A stretch of 64,000 nt of DNA from Tachypleus tridentatus (taxonomy: Eukaryota > Arthropoda > Merostomata > Xiphosura > Limulidae). A model generated the notes under the pieces. The model was not told where the DNA came from and did not search any database. It was given only the letters and a program-made list of their open reading frames with translations. The translations under genes were made by a program, and so were the position numbers. Positions 36,701 to 51,700 of the stretch are shown here, one piece after another (position 1 is the first letter of the stretch; every line of letters starts with the position of its first letter). The stretch lies in the NCBI RefSeq assembly GCF_004210375.1, contig NC_134831.1:42070035-42134034 (forward strand), read 5' to 3'.

Positions 36701-39700
36701 CAAAATCACATACCTCAGTTATGGGCATTGATGTTTTATAAGAGTAATGGGTGAATCCAACTAACCAATTAGAGTAAGCCAATAGTTGGCAGTTAATGCT
36801 ATTGATCAGCTGTCTTCATTCTAGTCAGGTAGCTCAAAAAATTAAGGATAGCTGTTTTATGTAGGGATCCAAAACAAAGAATCTTTTCAAAGGGTATCTT
36901 GTAGTCTGAACAATTTTTCAAGTGTTCTTCACATAATACCTTACTGAATTGTATGACTCATTTTAACTTGTATGTGGCTAAAATGTTAAAAATTGTACCA
37001 ACAATGTAAAAACTTTCTTTTCCAATTCTTCCTATAGTTAGTATCTCATAACATTATTAACAATTACCCTTTCAGTGCTTTCTCTGATTAGGACACTTGA
37101 CACATAACCTGTGAATCATGAGATTTAATCCTGTAACCAAACATGCTTGCTCTTTCAACCTTTGGGGTGTCACAATATAATGATCAATCCCACTTTTTAT
37201 TAGTAAATTAATAACCCAAATTTTGGCAGTGATTTTAACTAGTTTCCTTTCCTCTAGGCTATGACTTCAAAATTAGGAACAGCTAGTACAGATAGCTCTT
37301 GAGTAGCTTTGTGCAAAATTAAAAAAACAACAAAAAACAGTCAAAGGAATAAGTTGTTGTTTATCACTTCCATTAGTGCAGTATTTCAGTACAGTGTTAA
37401 CACTTTGTTCAATGCTTCCTCCAATATGATATGCCATGAAAACATTATAAGCTACTTATTTACAGCTTTGGCTTCATATAGTGTAATATTTCATTATAAT
37501 AACCAAACATTACACAAGATAAGGCTAATGTCCAGTATAGAAATGTTATAACATAATAATTTTAACTTGCATCAAGTTGAAATTGTCTGTGGTTTCTTAT
37601 TAGATCCTATAAAATATATCAGTATATGTGATAACCTTTTTTTACTTTTTTATGGATATGGAACTACATTATAAACACAGTGATGATTAATGTTGAGATT
37701 TAATTTCTCTGTGGTGTGCACATACTTTGTATTGTCACATTTTCTCCTTAAGTTTCATCATTATTTCTACATAGTCATTGTTATGGGTGGTTGTGTGTAA
37801 CACTTTTAAGTGTAATACATAAATCAAAGTGCCACAAATAATGTGTATTTTTCTCTCACTTTAAAGAAGATAGATAAGAAGTATATTATAGTTGCTAAAC
37901 ATGAGTGTGAACTGATGAAAATACGAACTATTAATTAAAAGAACATGACCAATACTGTTATATGTAATGACATAATATACATGAAACATATGCAGTAAAT
38001 AAAAAAAAATCCCTCCAAAACATCCCTGTTCTGACTGACTAGTACTAGACTAACTGAAATAAGCATGGCTTACCATAGTAGTAAAACCACTATTATCTGG
38101 GCAGGGTGGGTAACTACCTGTAACTTTGAAGTAACATTCCAGTTATTCAGTATGCAGGAAGGGGACCAACAGAAATATAAAATTGCAATGAACACTTTAA
38201 TATAAATTATAAGTTTTATTGTAATTTCAAAAAAGTTGGTAAAAATTCTTTGCCATGAAAAATGGTGTTCTTCTTACAAGTACATAAAATTTGCCTGTTA
38301 GTTAAACTTAATGTTACTTATCATTAAAACACTTTCTGACTTAGCTCATTTGTTTTTGTATTGAAAATATCACAGTATTTACCAAGGACAAACTGGAATT
38401 GATTAAGTAAAAGTGAGAAAATGTGGTGTGACATAACGAGAAACCACTATGACAACCCATAATTATTTTTATTACCTTTCAAAGAATTGATGTTGGTGTG
38501 AACCTCTACATAAAGAGTCTCATGTAAAACAATCTTTTCAAAGTTAATCAAAATATTTCCAAGTTGTCATGGCTATTTACCATGATGTTACCCCACTTTA
38601 TCTGATGTTTGACTTTGTTTAGTCATTTCCAATTTGCTATGATGAAAGATGGTCTACTTTTCCAAAATACTCAGCTTGTAATGTTCTTTTTTATGTCTTT
38701 AATTGGTTTTGGAATCTATGTGATTTCTTAACATCAAAAAATATGAATACTAACATAGTAAATGAAATGAAAAATAATAGTTTGGTCTAAAATTTAAAAA
38801 CTAATGTGTTCTATAATTTAGACCAAATCACTTACAGTTTACTTCTTCTTGACTCTTGGACTACAGCATTAATACTTGATCAAAACTTTATGAGATTAGT
38901 AACTATAGAACAGAAAAGCTTTTATTCATATCATTAGCCTAGCCAGTAGCAACCAAAGATGCATATCAGTTTGCCTTATGCCATGATGAAAGTGTCATTA
39001 AATTCACTAATCATTTTTGTAGTTGATAAAGGACACTGATATGGATCCAAGCATGAAAACCATAACTTTATAATTGTTTTTTTATAAAATTAAACAAATG
39101 CAACTTTTTATCACATGAATTTAAACATTGAATTTTTTTTAAAGCTTAGAAAAATCAATGTGAATGTTTTGCTCTAAGGCAGTAGGTGGAACTTTCGGTT
39201 GCCACAAGATTAAACTACAGCCTGATATTTAAATGGCTGCATAACAGAGATTACACTGCATAAGTAAGAACGCTGTCTTTACTGATTATAGGGAAACTGT
39301 AGCTATTGCTGTTTCAGAGTGATTTCACCAGCTTCCAGTCACAATTATAATTCACAAAACTTTTAATATAAAGTGTGGAGTGAGCGCAAGAAACCTGAGC
39401 TGCCAGAGGAAAAAAAAATTCACAAGACTTATTTCAACAACAACAATTGCTTATTTATAAAACTGTGTAAAAGAAGTAGGTTTTTTTGTAGCATTATGTG
39501 AAGTTGCAATTACAACTTTATGAATTTTGCTATGTGTACTTATGCACTAAATCATGCAAATCTGTTTACATGTTTATTCATTATGGAACATTGTTTGGAG
39601 AAATCAGAGCTATGTGTTATTTTATAACCCATTTGAATAAATATAAATATATACTATTATAACTGTGTTGTTTTACCAGGAATGGGTTATTGAAAATGAT

Positions 39701-42700
39701 ATGACCAGCTTATATTATGCAGCCAGGGCTCTAATGAGACTACAGGCTTTATATGGGTTCATACCGAGCATCTATGGCAAAGGAAAAGGAGCAAAGGTGA
39801 GCTGGTTCTGTCATCATAAACGTATTTTATGATTTGAGTAAAATGAGATTCACGGAATGCACAAAGTAAGTAATAACAGCTTGTAGGTAAGGGCTAATTA
39901 TTCGTTTTTGTTTTCTTTAGAAAACTTTTTGTGAAACTCTTCAAGATATATATTTTCAACTACAATGAATTGAAATTACTTTGTTTGATCAAATATGTTC
40001 CTGTATATGCATGTATGTATATTTATCTATATTTAACTTTCAAATTTGTTTTTAAGACCACTTAAGTGTTTAAGTAAGATAAAAGAGACACAAACTTAAG
40101 ACAAGATGTTTATTTCAATAGTGCTAGTTCTTTTGTGACATTACAGCTGCATCTCAGCTAACAGAGAACCAATTTTGAATTATAATACTAACACAGTTTT
40201 CTATCAACATTTTTTTTTTTTCCCACATACCAATAAAGTAAAGTCTGTGTTGAGGCAGTAATTCAAAAATTGATTTGGTTTCAGCTGAGAAACTAATCTG
40301 ATGTTATGAAGGTACTACAAATAAACTCTTAATTAATTTTTAGATTCTCTCTCTTCAGGCCCAGCATGGCCAGGTGGTTAAGGCACCCCATCACACCAAA
40401 CTTGCTTGCCCTTTCAGCTGTGGGCACGTTATAATGTGACAGTCGATCTGACTATTCATTGGTAAAAGAGTAGCTTAAGGGTTGGCAGTGGATAGTGATG
40501 ACTATCTGCCTTCTTTCTAGTCTTACACTGCTAAATTAGGGACAGCCAGCACAGATAGCCCTCATGTGGCTTTACACAAAATTCAAAATAAAAATGTCTT
40601 TATTTTAGTTTTTTTGCAGGAAGGATATGCATATACAGATAAACACTTTAAAGATTTGAAACTTTTAAAAACATTGATAGCCACATTAGTTTAACTAAAA
40701 TGTGTGAGGAATTCTGTGGGATTTTTTTCATCTTTGTATTACTTCACACACCACTGATATTACAAGTTACTCATGCATCAGTCATACTCATTTATGCACA
40801 GGGTTGAAACACTAGATAAAGTCCATATTGAAAATACATTCCTTTGGAATTGTAAGCTGTTGTATGGAATGAACTAAGCTGTTAGTAAACATTACAGGTA
40901 TATTTTACTTTAAAAAAAATTGGAGAGTTTTTAATAAATTATTCCTGTTAAACATTAGTTTCTAGACAGTCTTACATTCTAACTAGTCTCTAGGTGCAAG
41001 GTGATTTTTTTATTAGGAATAAAAGTACTTTTTATAATCTTAAAGTTGTTATGTTTTATCAGCATAATATTTAAAACTTACTGTTTGAATGTGAAACTTC
41101 TTTCAGTGAATATATTTTCTGTATTTGTTATGTTTCTATACAAGCTGAGTCTTTTTAACTGACTGTGTAACTATCACATACAAATACACAATTGTTTTTT
41201 CATAGAGTGATTACAGATTGTGACCAAAAATTACAATTATTTATCCTAAACACTGACAGACTTATAACAGTTAACATCTGTTGTCATGTAATTTTAATGT
41301 TTTATTGCTTTTGAACTATGTCTAATTACTAAACCTATGTAAAAAAGTCAAATAGTGAATGCATAGTTCAAGCTACTGAAAAAAATAACATTGAATTGCA
41401 TAACTCTTGATGATGAGAAATCCACTTGAAATAAAAATGCATCTCAGAACTGCTGTTATGGGTATTAACATGTTTATTGATAAGTAAATAAACTTTAGTG
41501 ATATGTTCAAAACCTTGATATCAAGGGCAAGTATTAAAATTCAATGATAGTGCTACCAGGTCCCTACTGAACAGGGTGACAGTACCAGTACTTTAAATGT
41601 CAATAAACAAATGAAGCGTTAATATCCATGCCAGCCCAGCCGTTCTGAGCTACATTTTTGAATTGCATAACATTATAACAATCTACATGCATACCTCACT
41701 GAGAACTTTTTTTTTTCAACTTAAGTTGTTTATTTCCTAACCTGATAAATTTCTAATTTTTATAAATAAGTTAATTTTTTTTGAATTAGTAAAAAATTTA
41801 AGTGACTTTCGAACTAAGTTGTTAGTGTCTTAAAATAATTCCCTTTCTGTGTTCAAGGTAGACTCAATGATAGCAACTTTTAACAAATAATTTAACAGCT
41901 GTCATCAGGATGAACTAGAATTATATGTAATCTATATTATTAAAATAATAATGTTTGAGAATATTTTTACACTTCATTAAACTATGCAAAAATGAAATTT
42001 GGGGGTAGGAAGTTGGAGAACATCACCATATGCATAAGGTAGGAATGGGTGTAGAAAAGATCTGTCTTCCTCAGAAACCCATCTCAGATAGCAGTATTTA
42101 CGTGTTAAGGTTTGCTGTGTAAGCTCCCTCGTGTTTATTGGCATTTAAAGTACTGGTACCCTCACCCTGTTCAGTAGGGACGTGGGAGCACTATCATTGA
42201 GTTTTAATACTATGCCCTTGATACCAAGGTTTTGAATGTATCATTAAAGTTAGTGTGTCTTACTAGATAAGTTGATCAGTTTGTCATGTTTATTTAGATC
42301 ATTTGGGTTAAAATGTCTTTTGTGATTGAGTTGTTTAGTTAATATCACATGTTGGGGAGTAGGTATAGCTTTATAGCCAGTGAGATGCCCTATATGGCCA
42401 TCAGTTTGTTCAGAACATTATATTTACATTTTATAAATTTTATATATTCAAATTCAAAATACTATAACCAAAAAACATTTATGCAGAACATGGGGTTTCT
42501 CTAAAGTTCAGTAAATTAAAATCTTCTTTACTTATTAGTTGTAAATAATGTAACAGTAAATGTTTGAAAGAATTATTTTATGAAAGGCAGTATGTGATAA
42601 GAGGGTATGGCATGTGGGTTTAATTTCTGTTTTATGCTTCTATAAATCAAGATAACCGGAGGGTGTAAAATTAGATTATATCTCGGCAATATCTGTACGA

Positions 42701-45700
42701 TAAGTTTGTAACGTACTAAAAATTAGAAGCTTAAGTAGAGGTGAAAGGAAATTTCAGTACTTTCTCTTCTTCCAGTTACGGCTATTCTTGAGTTTACTGC
42801 CCTCTAGTGCACAAATTTTCACTTACCACTAGCCTTGAAACTCCCATTTAATTCCACACATGTACCACATGGTTCAGCTGTGTTTAAGCTTGCAAATTAG
42901 CATGCATCAGTCCTCCATCAAAAGTAGTGTGACAAACCCTCCTATCACAGCTGACTCTGTGCAATTGTACCTAATTTTCAATTCTCAATTTGGCACAACA
43001 GTGTTAAGACCTAATGCTTGATTTCAAAAATTCTTTAGTTCCTAAAGTATTGTTAATAATTCACTATTGAGTTAGATTTCATTATTTGATTATGAATTCT
43101 ATTTTTCAGTCAATTAGAGGTATTCAGTCAGTGTTTTTGAATTCACAATTTAATAAAATGACTACTGGCATTCAAAATTGTTTGACAACTGCTGCATATT
43201 TTAAGTTTTGCTTTGTGTTTTCCTGTCCAGTTATTTTTTTTTATTTCAGCCTGTGCATCTCTGTCATCATTCATGCATGATTCAGTTACTGGACTCGAAT
43301 CTAAATGTTGTTCTTCATGCTCTTTCCTGTCCTCATATTCCTTATATTATCTTTCTTTTAAGATGCATTTCCTTTTTATTTTTGGACTTCATTTTTCTGA
43401 CCCATTTTTCCACCAATGTTCACCACATTTGTACCACAAACTCTATGTTTTTTATGTCTTGATTATTCCTTTCTTCACAAAATATCATCTGTCCATTGAA
43501 GATATTTTGTCTTCCCCCTTTTTTCACTTCCTTCCATATTTTCTCTTGAATGTTGTCTGTGCTTTATAGTGTAATGTGTCAAATATAGCATCTTTTCCTA
43601 GCTCTCACTCCTTTTCTACTTAATCTTGTCAATTGTTCTCTTTTATTTCATCAAATCCATCACATCTCAGTGTCCTTTGCTGCTCATTTCTATCTTCCTT
43701 TTGAAGAGATTATCCAGGCTGGCATGTGGACCATTTCCCATACCTTTTGTCCTACTACTTGCACTGTCTGGTGGTTTCCTGCTCAGCTGGATATCTTCTT
43801 TACTCTATAGCCATTTTCCTTACATTGGTAGAACATGGAGTGGGTAATTTACTTTTGTTTATTTATTTTTCTAAAAGGGCAAGTGATACCTGTTCAAGTA
43901 TACTGATATCCAAAATCTGTATTGTAAGACCTGCAATGTCTGTCGCACTCACTATCAAAATGGGGTGTTTCACAAGACCACTTGCTGGTTATTCCTCATA
44001 GTATAATGTGTTTTAAGTATGTTTATACTGGACTACTTACTCATGGAATAAAGTGAGTAAAGTAAAAGAATTCTGCCCATCTCTAATATGTAAAAATCAT
44101 GAATAGTTTGCTTTTCAAACTAGGGTTTGTGTGGTCACCCATTTGCACTTTTTATAGAAGTGTGTTCTTCAGGACTCTCCAACACATGTCTTCTCTCCCT
44201 TCTTCCAGCTCCTAGCTGTTTGGGTGGTAAATCATTGAAGAACCTTCCCGAGTGTATATAGTTCCACTCAGTCAAAATTAGAGATGTGGCATTCTATGTG
44301 TAGAAGGTATGATTATCCTCCTGCTATGGATCTGATGTTTTATTCTAGATGCCATTTGTCTAGCCTGGATTTTTTCTATCTATTTTGCAGTTTGCCCCTC
44401 TAACTGAGAACCATTCCTCCTATTGCACTTGGTTCCTGGATAGCTGCTTTTTGGTTGCAGCCATATAAGTCAACATCAGTTCTTACAAGTGAGTAGGTAT
44501 TAACTTCCTCCTATCACATACTGATGTTCAATTCCCAATTCCAATTGGTTTTGGACTGGAACTGACCTTCCATATTGCATTTACAACTTCCTGGTGTTAT
44601 CTGGATGAACATTCCCGAGGTTTTCTTGCTTCAGGTTGTGTTGGATTTGCTCTCATGGTGGTTTAGGTTTTTGGAATTGGAACTTATTTTCCTCTTTTGT
44701 TCCTAAACTTGAAGGGAATGGTTGAAGACCCTCCTCCTACCATTGACCAGTTGAGTTTCTTTCAGTGTCACTGATCTGAACTGGAGTTCACCTCTTGATT
44801 ATGGTCTAAAGAGCCTTGACCATTCTTAACACATTCCTTTTCTCTAGGGAATTGGAATTGTTACCTTGTTCTGTCCTTTGATTGAAATAGAACATCTGTT
44901 ACCTCTACATGGGCAAAAGAGTAAGCCTAGTTTGAACATGGTGCAGTCTCTTGTGTGTGATTCATTCCATAGTAAGGGCTCACTCTATGACTGCTCTTCA
45001 GATACTTTTGAAGGGTTCTCATCTAGAAAATTTTACACCAGTCTCTCCATTTGTTCAGTGTGGGATCTTAGTTGTAACTGTGAGAAGGTGGTAAGTAATC
45101 ATAACAGCAGTTAATATTTTCCTACACTGAAAATATATTTCCAATAGATACTTAACTTTTTTTATGCTTTCCACCAATCCTCCTTACTTTTGTGTCGTTT
45201 TTAAGTGTCAAATCTCAAAATAAAAATTGGTCTCAACTGCACAAAGGGGTTCAGCTGCAGAAGGAGAGTTTGCCACACTCCTCTTGGGAGAGGACTGTTG
45301 CATGTTAATTTGCATTATTAAATGCAGCTGAACCACAGTGTATATGTGTGGAAATAAGTAGGAGAGTCAATACAAGTGGGGAGTAAAAACTTGTGTGCTT
45401 TGGGCAGTCAAATCAAGAATATCTCTAACTGTGCTTGGAGATATCTGTCAGAAATATATTTCATCATAGGAAAATATTAACTCTTTTTAAATGGATAATA
45501 TGAAGCAAATATAGAAGTGAAGATTTAGAATTTATTTACACATTTCCTTTTTAAATTAGGTAACTAGAATGTGTATAATATTAACACATCCGTCAGGAAC
45601 CAAGGGGTTTCTTTACATTACAGTTTGTTGGATATTACAATTAAGTTCAGTTCAGAAACTCCCAAAGACAGTGGTTTTAGATATATTTTTTCAAGACAAC

Positions 45701-48700
45701 TTTGAGACAAGTCTTTGTTTGTTACTGATAAATTTTTGGGTGAAATATAGTGTTCTTATTTCTCCATACTAGCTAGTACTTACTCACTGGGAGTAAGTTC
45801 AGTATATGTCAATAAAACTACATTCTTAGCAGCATTAATTAAATAAATTGCCAATCTTTTATGCTTTTGTTATTGCATTTTTACGTTTAGCTTTCAATTG
45901 AGATATGAATGGTTTCACACATTTCTCAGTTAATATTTAACCTAATGAAGTGAAGTACCATGAGTTTAATATTAGAATTTTTGTTATTTTACCAAGTAGT
46001 TGTTGTAGTAATAAGAACGATATAGGAGTGCCCATTCAATGGCCTTTTATTATTATTATTGTTACAGTTAGTGTTTGAAATGATGACAAGAATGAGGCGA
46101 GAGCTCTCTGCTAATGAACCTCAGATAACTCCTCAGATTGATAATTTGGTTTTGCTTGACCGGTCAGTTGATTTATTGTCACCACTTGCAACTCAGCTCA
46201 CTTATGAAGGACTTCTTGATGAACTGTATGGAATTCACAATAGTAAGTGTTACAAAGAACTTTTTGGTGAACTGTATGGAACTCACCACAGTTAGTCAAA
46301 GGACTTCTTGATGAACTGTAGGAAATACACAATAGTGTTACAAAAGACTTCTCAGTGAACTGTTTGAAATTCACAACAGTAAGTGTTACAGAGGACTTTT
46401 TGATAAAATATATGAAATTCACAACAGTAAGTGTTACAGAGGACTTTTTGATAAAATATATGAAATTCACAACAGTAAGTGTTACAGAGGACTTCTTGAT
46501 AAACTGTATGAAATTCACAACAGTAAGTGTTACAAAGGGCTTCTTGGTGAACTATGAAATTCACAACAGTAAGTTTGAAAGCTGTTAATTCAGTATTTGT
46601 GAATGTCAGTAACATGAAGGTTGACAGATTCCCATTGGAAAATTGTACCCTCATATGAAATATCAGGATTTTGTTTTGTTTTTAACTTTCTAAATTATTC
46701 CTTTGTTATGGGTCCTTCTGGGATGTATGTGTTAATATTTCTGTTTGGTTGATTGGGGAGGTGGTAGTCATACTATTTAGCTTGAACAAATAAGTATTTA
46801 TAACCATATAAGGCTAGGGGTTGGACTTAACTGTAGTTTTAAACAGTATCAGACTGCCACAAAGCTGTGCAAAGAAAGCCTGAGATAATTTTAGATTTTT
46901 TAACCACTTAAAAGAATAAATAGACACTCCTTAAAGGCAAATAAAGCATATTAATTTGATAACAATTAATTGGTTGTTATTTTGGCAGCAGCATTTGTTT
47001 TTGCCATAACCTAGGTAATTAAATTACCATTTTTTATCATGCTGAGCAAGAAACAGAGTGAGAAAATGTCTGAGCTAAGTCAAGGTTATCATATGTTATC
47101 ATTGATTTTATAGGTGAAAACCATCACAAGTTTTGAAAATTGCAAGAACATAAAATAATTAATAACCCAGTGGAAAAGTTTCTAAAAATGTCATTAAAAG
47201 ATAGAAATGCCCATTTTTGAAAGTGTAAGTAAAACAAAACAAAACACACTGTAGAAATAACATGGCATTATCCCTTATGATACAGCACAATAAAAAGTCA
47301 TTTTATTTAGCTGCTGGAATGTACAGACATCTTTTCTAAAAACTTCAATTCATGGAGTCATAGACTTTTTATTTACTTTTACTGAAGATGATTTCAACTT
47401 GCGATGCAAATAGTATCATTAAAAGGAGTGTGATTCCTCTTTTTCTAAAGATCTATTTAGCAGGAAAATATTGTGAACATTTGAGAGTGCCCATGAGTAT
47501 AATAAATATGTGTTTACAGCTAGTTGGCCAGCTTTCATTGGTCTTCATTTCCTTTGGAGGTTTGTTACTGACCAAGATAGACATTTCATTATAGTTTCCA
47601 GAAAACAGTAAATTTAAAATTTGAGGGCCGAAAATTCTGAGGGTCTAAGGCTACAGCCTGGTCAGGCTATCGTTAATCATGCCCTGGTTAGTTGCTAAAT
47701 ATAATCTGAAGGAAACCCTATGATGTTTTTTTAGGTAGTATTATTATTATATTCTAATTTACCTTGTGTACAGAAGAAGTCTCTATGACTGTTGCATGGA
47801 GTATAGGTAGTTTCTGAGTTTTGTGAATGGTCAGCTGAGGGAGAGAAAGTGTCACAAGTGTAGTTTACTGCATTCAAGACATACTCATTTCTGACTTGAG
47901 AGAGAGCTAAGACTTGCTTGTAAGGTTTCCTGTGTGTTTTCAATCTCCTAATTGTTGCTTATGTTTATTGTACAATTATTTTTTGTCATATTAACTTTTA
48001 ATCTGTAGTAGTCCTTTAGCTGTAGTGATCACCTTCCAATTTTTTGCTTGTCTTTAGGAAAATAAATGTTCTATATTTTCTTTTTCTATTCAGCTTCAAC
48101 ACTGTGTGGTCTCTCATTTCTCCCACAGAAAGTAACTTTACCTATCATTCTGCATACTGGGTCCTCAAGTCTTGAGTAACTGTATGCTAAGTTTAACTTT
48201 GAAATCATCACAACTTTATAGCTACTAATTTTAAACTAAGAAGGAATTCACTTATGGTTTAGATGGAGTTCACTTATGGTTTAGTGTTAAAACTACAACA
48301 TATACAATATTGGATGCAATTATAAAAATATACAGATGATACATGTACAGGAGTCATAAATAATGAGCAGTTGTAACAACATTGTTAATTAATCATTATA
48401 CAATACATTTATATATTGTACAGTATACTAGTATTTTGTATTTGCTTTAAAAAACAAAAGAGACTGATCATTTATTAAATTCTGAAAAGGATTTATGGAA
48501 CTAAGCATTAGGCTCAATTCTGGTTTATAGACCATAATGGCCTGAGGTTTTTGAACTATAAAGGTATTTCATCAGGAGTGTAGAAAAGGAATATTAGACT
48601 GGTTTATTAGAAGGACAGAATCACATTTGTAACTTTTTGGTATAGTTGAAAATCACAAATGTAATGTCATTGTCATAACAAACCAGTTAAAAGTTGTTTT

Positions 48701-51700
48701 TGTGCATTCTGTTGAACAAACTTCTAACAGTTCTGAAATCATTGGCAGTTGGTTTTATATCTTTATACTTCCATTGGTATATTAATATATGATTGTAAAG
48801 TATCATTCCTCTGAAGTCATCCAAGTTGTTTGGTTGGTGTTTGACCTCTGATTCCTTATAAGTCTATACACATATATCAGGACTTTATACAAGTCAAGCC
48901 ATGGTTTTGAGTGTTCTATCCTTATTTGTTTCTTTCCTTCCAGGTGTCATTTCACCATATTTCCTGCATATTTGAGGTTGCTGTCCTGCTTGAAGATGAA
49001 TTGTTACCCAGCAGATCTTTTTCCTGAAGGAATGAGATGATACATAAGAATCTTTTACATGTCAATAATCAGAGTGTGATGAATTTTGTGTAGAGGTACA
49101 ATATAACTGATTTAAATGCAATACACACATCTATTGGTTTCAAGCATACCTCACTTCAAATCATATATATTGACCATGATATCCAAACTTACCTCTGCCA
49201 ATTGAATAGACTACTGTTGATTGTTGGCAAATAATTTGAATTTGGATTCACTTGTAAATAGTAAGAGCACCTTTGTGTAGTAGCTTTGCTCACTGCATTG
49301 TTTGAAGTGTGATACCTGTTCCAGCCTTTTCAATTACTTATTTTTCAGCAGCTATATCCAATACATCCATGCTATAGTAATGTGTATCATATTCATACTT
49401 GCACTGAAAAGTAGGTCAATTGCAAAATTATTGCATAGCCTGAGTTCCATAATGTAATTTTTTGAAGGGTTTGAATACCTATCTTAACTGCTTCTTTTAT
49501 TGAACAATACAAGTTTCACATACCTCTTCAGAGTTTCATTATGGTTACATCCTACTGAAGTATAAAATTTTGACTTATTTTGCCACAAGAGGGCATACTT
49601 TTTCAGCCCAAACATTGATTTCTACACATTTGTTATGTAGCATCTCTTTCCTGGAATCCATGAATGGATTCACCTCACTACTGCTAAGAATTGTCTGACT
49701 GCCTATACTTTTACAGACACATTTGTGTGGCACTATCTGATTGGTATAAACTATCAGCTTATGACTGTCTGCTGGTGTGGATCATTTTCGGTGTATAGAG
49801 GTGGTGCAATACCACTACATTTACATTTTGAACCAATTTTATTTCATTGCTTTCATAATCATTTCCAGTAATTGTTTTAGAAACTTAAAAATATTTTTAT
49901 GTATTTGCTTTCTAAAATGAGAACTGCTGTATGTCTTAAGTTCATTATTGTTTCATGATTTTATGTGTTTAAATTAATTTTATTCTCCATCTGATCATTC
50001 ACAGAAAAGTATTAGATGTATGGCAATACAATGAAACAATATGAGTATCTTACTGTGAAGCCATGGTACAGTTGTATTGATACACTGTCCGATATGAAAA
50101 TACTTGTGTATCTTCATGAAATTTGGCAAGCTTTCAATAAACATTGTCTTTTGTACAAAAATAATCAGAGTCTCTAATAAAGCATGTTTGCTAAATATAA
50201 ATGTTTTAATAAAAGATAAGTATTGAGAACTAAATGTTGTCTTCATAACTTTTATCAAAAACATTACATGGAAAGAAACAACAAACTAACAATAGCAAAA
50301 TAGGTAGACAGATATTAATTTTTTTGTTTAAACTTCCCTTACCAGCTGCCATTTCGTTGTTCAAATCTGAGAGTTTGAAAAATCACTGTAAAGTGTGAAG
50401 TGCTTAAATAAAACAATGTTAGTAACATAGATAATGAATTACAGGCAAGACTATCATACTTTGTAACAAACTGTTGGTAAAACTTCTGTATCTGGATATG
50501 TATTATATTTTGGTATTAATGTCTAAATATGTATTGACTACTATGATGAGATACACCTAAAAATATTCTCCCCAGTCATGATGTTTTTGTAGTTTTTTTC
50601 ATTTTAAAACTCGTAAAACTTCTGTCCAAATTCTCTTCCTATTTTTTATGTTTAATCTTAAGTTTTTTTTTTAGTATGTGACATTCTTATAAAAGAAAAT
50701 TTGTGGTTAATACATTGGAAGAAACAACAAGAATATCATCTGTAGTTATAAACAAAATTTGTAAATTTTTTCAGTCTGTTTAAAAATTACTTCTCAATAA
50801 GAGATGTTTAATCTTGGCATAAGTGGTTTGTGCTCTTTTTTATTATGTACTTTTTTAAAAATTAATCAGTTTAATTGTTTTACAGTTAAAATAATTATTA
50901 TGAGAAGTTATGCTATCAGTTGATTTTTAATTAATTTATTTGTCTAATAATGGGTGTGTTTTAATAATAGACGTGATCAAGCTTCCTCCAGAAAAATTCA
51001 CTAAGTCCAGTGATGGTGGCCCTCAAGAGATTGCTACTGAACCAGCTAAGTTTTTGTTGAATTCTGCAGAGGAGCTGTTTGCTGAACTTAGAGATAAAAA
51101 CTTCAATGCTGTTGGTGGCTTATTAAGTAAAAAGGCAAAATTGCTATCTGCTCAGTTTGAGGTGAGCTTAAAAACTTAGCTTTATAGATATTATTTTCTT
51201 TAAGAACAGGAAAATCTTAAGTTATGCAAATCTTATAGGGCAATTTTTTCATTGTACTTAATTATGAGTTTCCTTTAATGTATAATTTAGTTTGTTTAAC
51301 CCTTTCTCCTCAGTTAACCTTTACTATGCATGACCATTGATATTTTTTCTGTAATTCTGTAGGGTAAATGCAAGAAACTTTATTATTTCATTCTGCTTGT
51401 TTTCTTCTTTGACATGTATTGTCTTGCATATTTAGCTCTTCAAAAGGTTGGCAAGTATGTCTTTTTTCCAACTTTCTGAACTATTTCTGTTTCTGAAATT
51501 GATATTCAGTCAAATAATCGGATCTTTAATGTCTTCAGGTAAAACTATGAAGATAAAACATTTGGCCTTTAACCATTTGACCTCAAGTAAAGCTGTAAAG
51601 ATAGAGTAGATTTTCTGATCTTTAACCTTCCCAGGTTAAGCCATGAGGGCAGAATAAACTGTTTAACCTTTTAGCTTCCAAAATAATATTTTCTACTTGG

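Larger units (their letters stand above)
36363..39679 (+). other. VPS33A intron 5
   Basis: 3.3 kb with two old SINE A copies in its first kilobase (36650-36878, 37085-37338). The remainder is A/T-rich with no recognised feature. Confidence 0.8.
39797..46067 (+). other. VPS33A intron 6 (6.3 kb)
   Basis: Contains SINE A (40358-40596), an inverted-repeat pair (41491-41609/42131-42251) and a larger inverted pair (42766-42971/45229-45440). Between the latter the plus strand is C/T-rich and shows short open frames without homology (43086-44001). Confidence 0.8.

Noticed and set aside
43086..44001. Overlapping plus-strand open frames rich in Phe, Leu and Ser
   Set aside because: They arise from C/T-rich sequence, overlap in several frames and show no recognisable domain.
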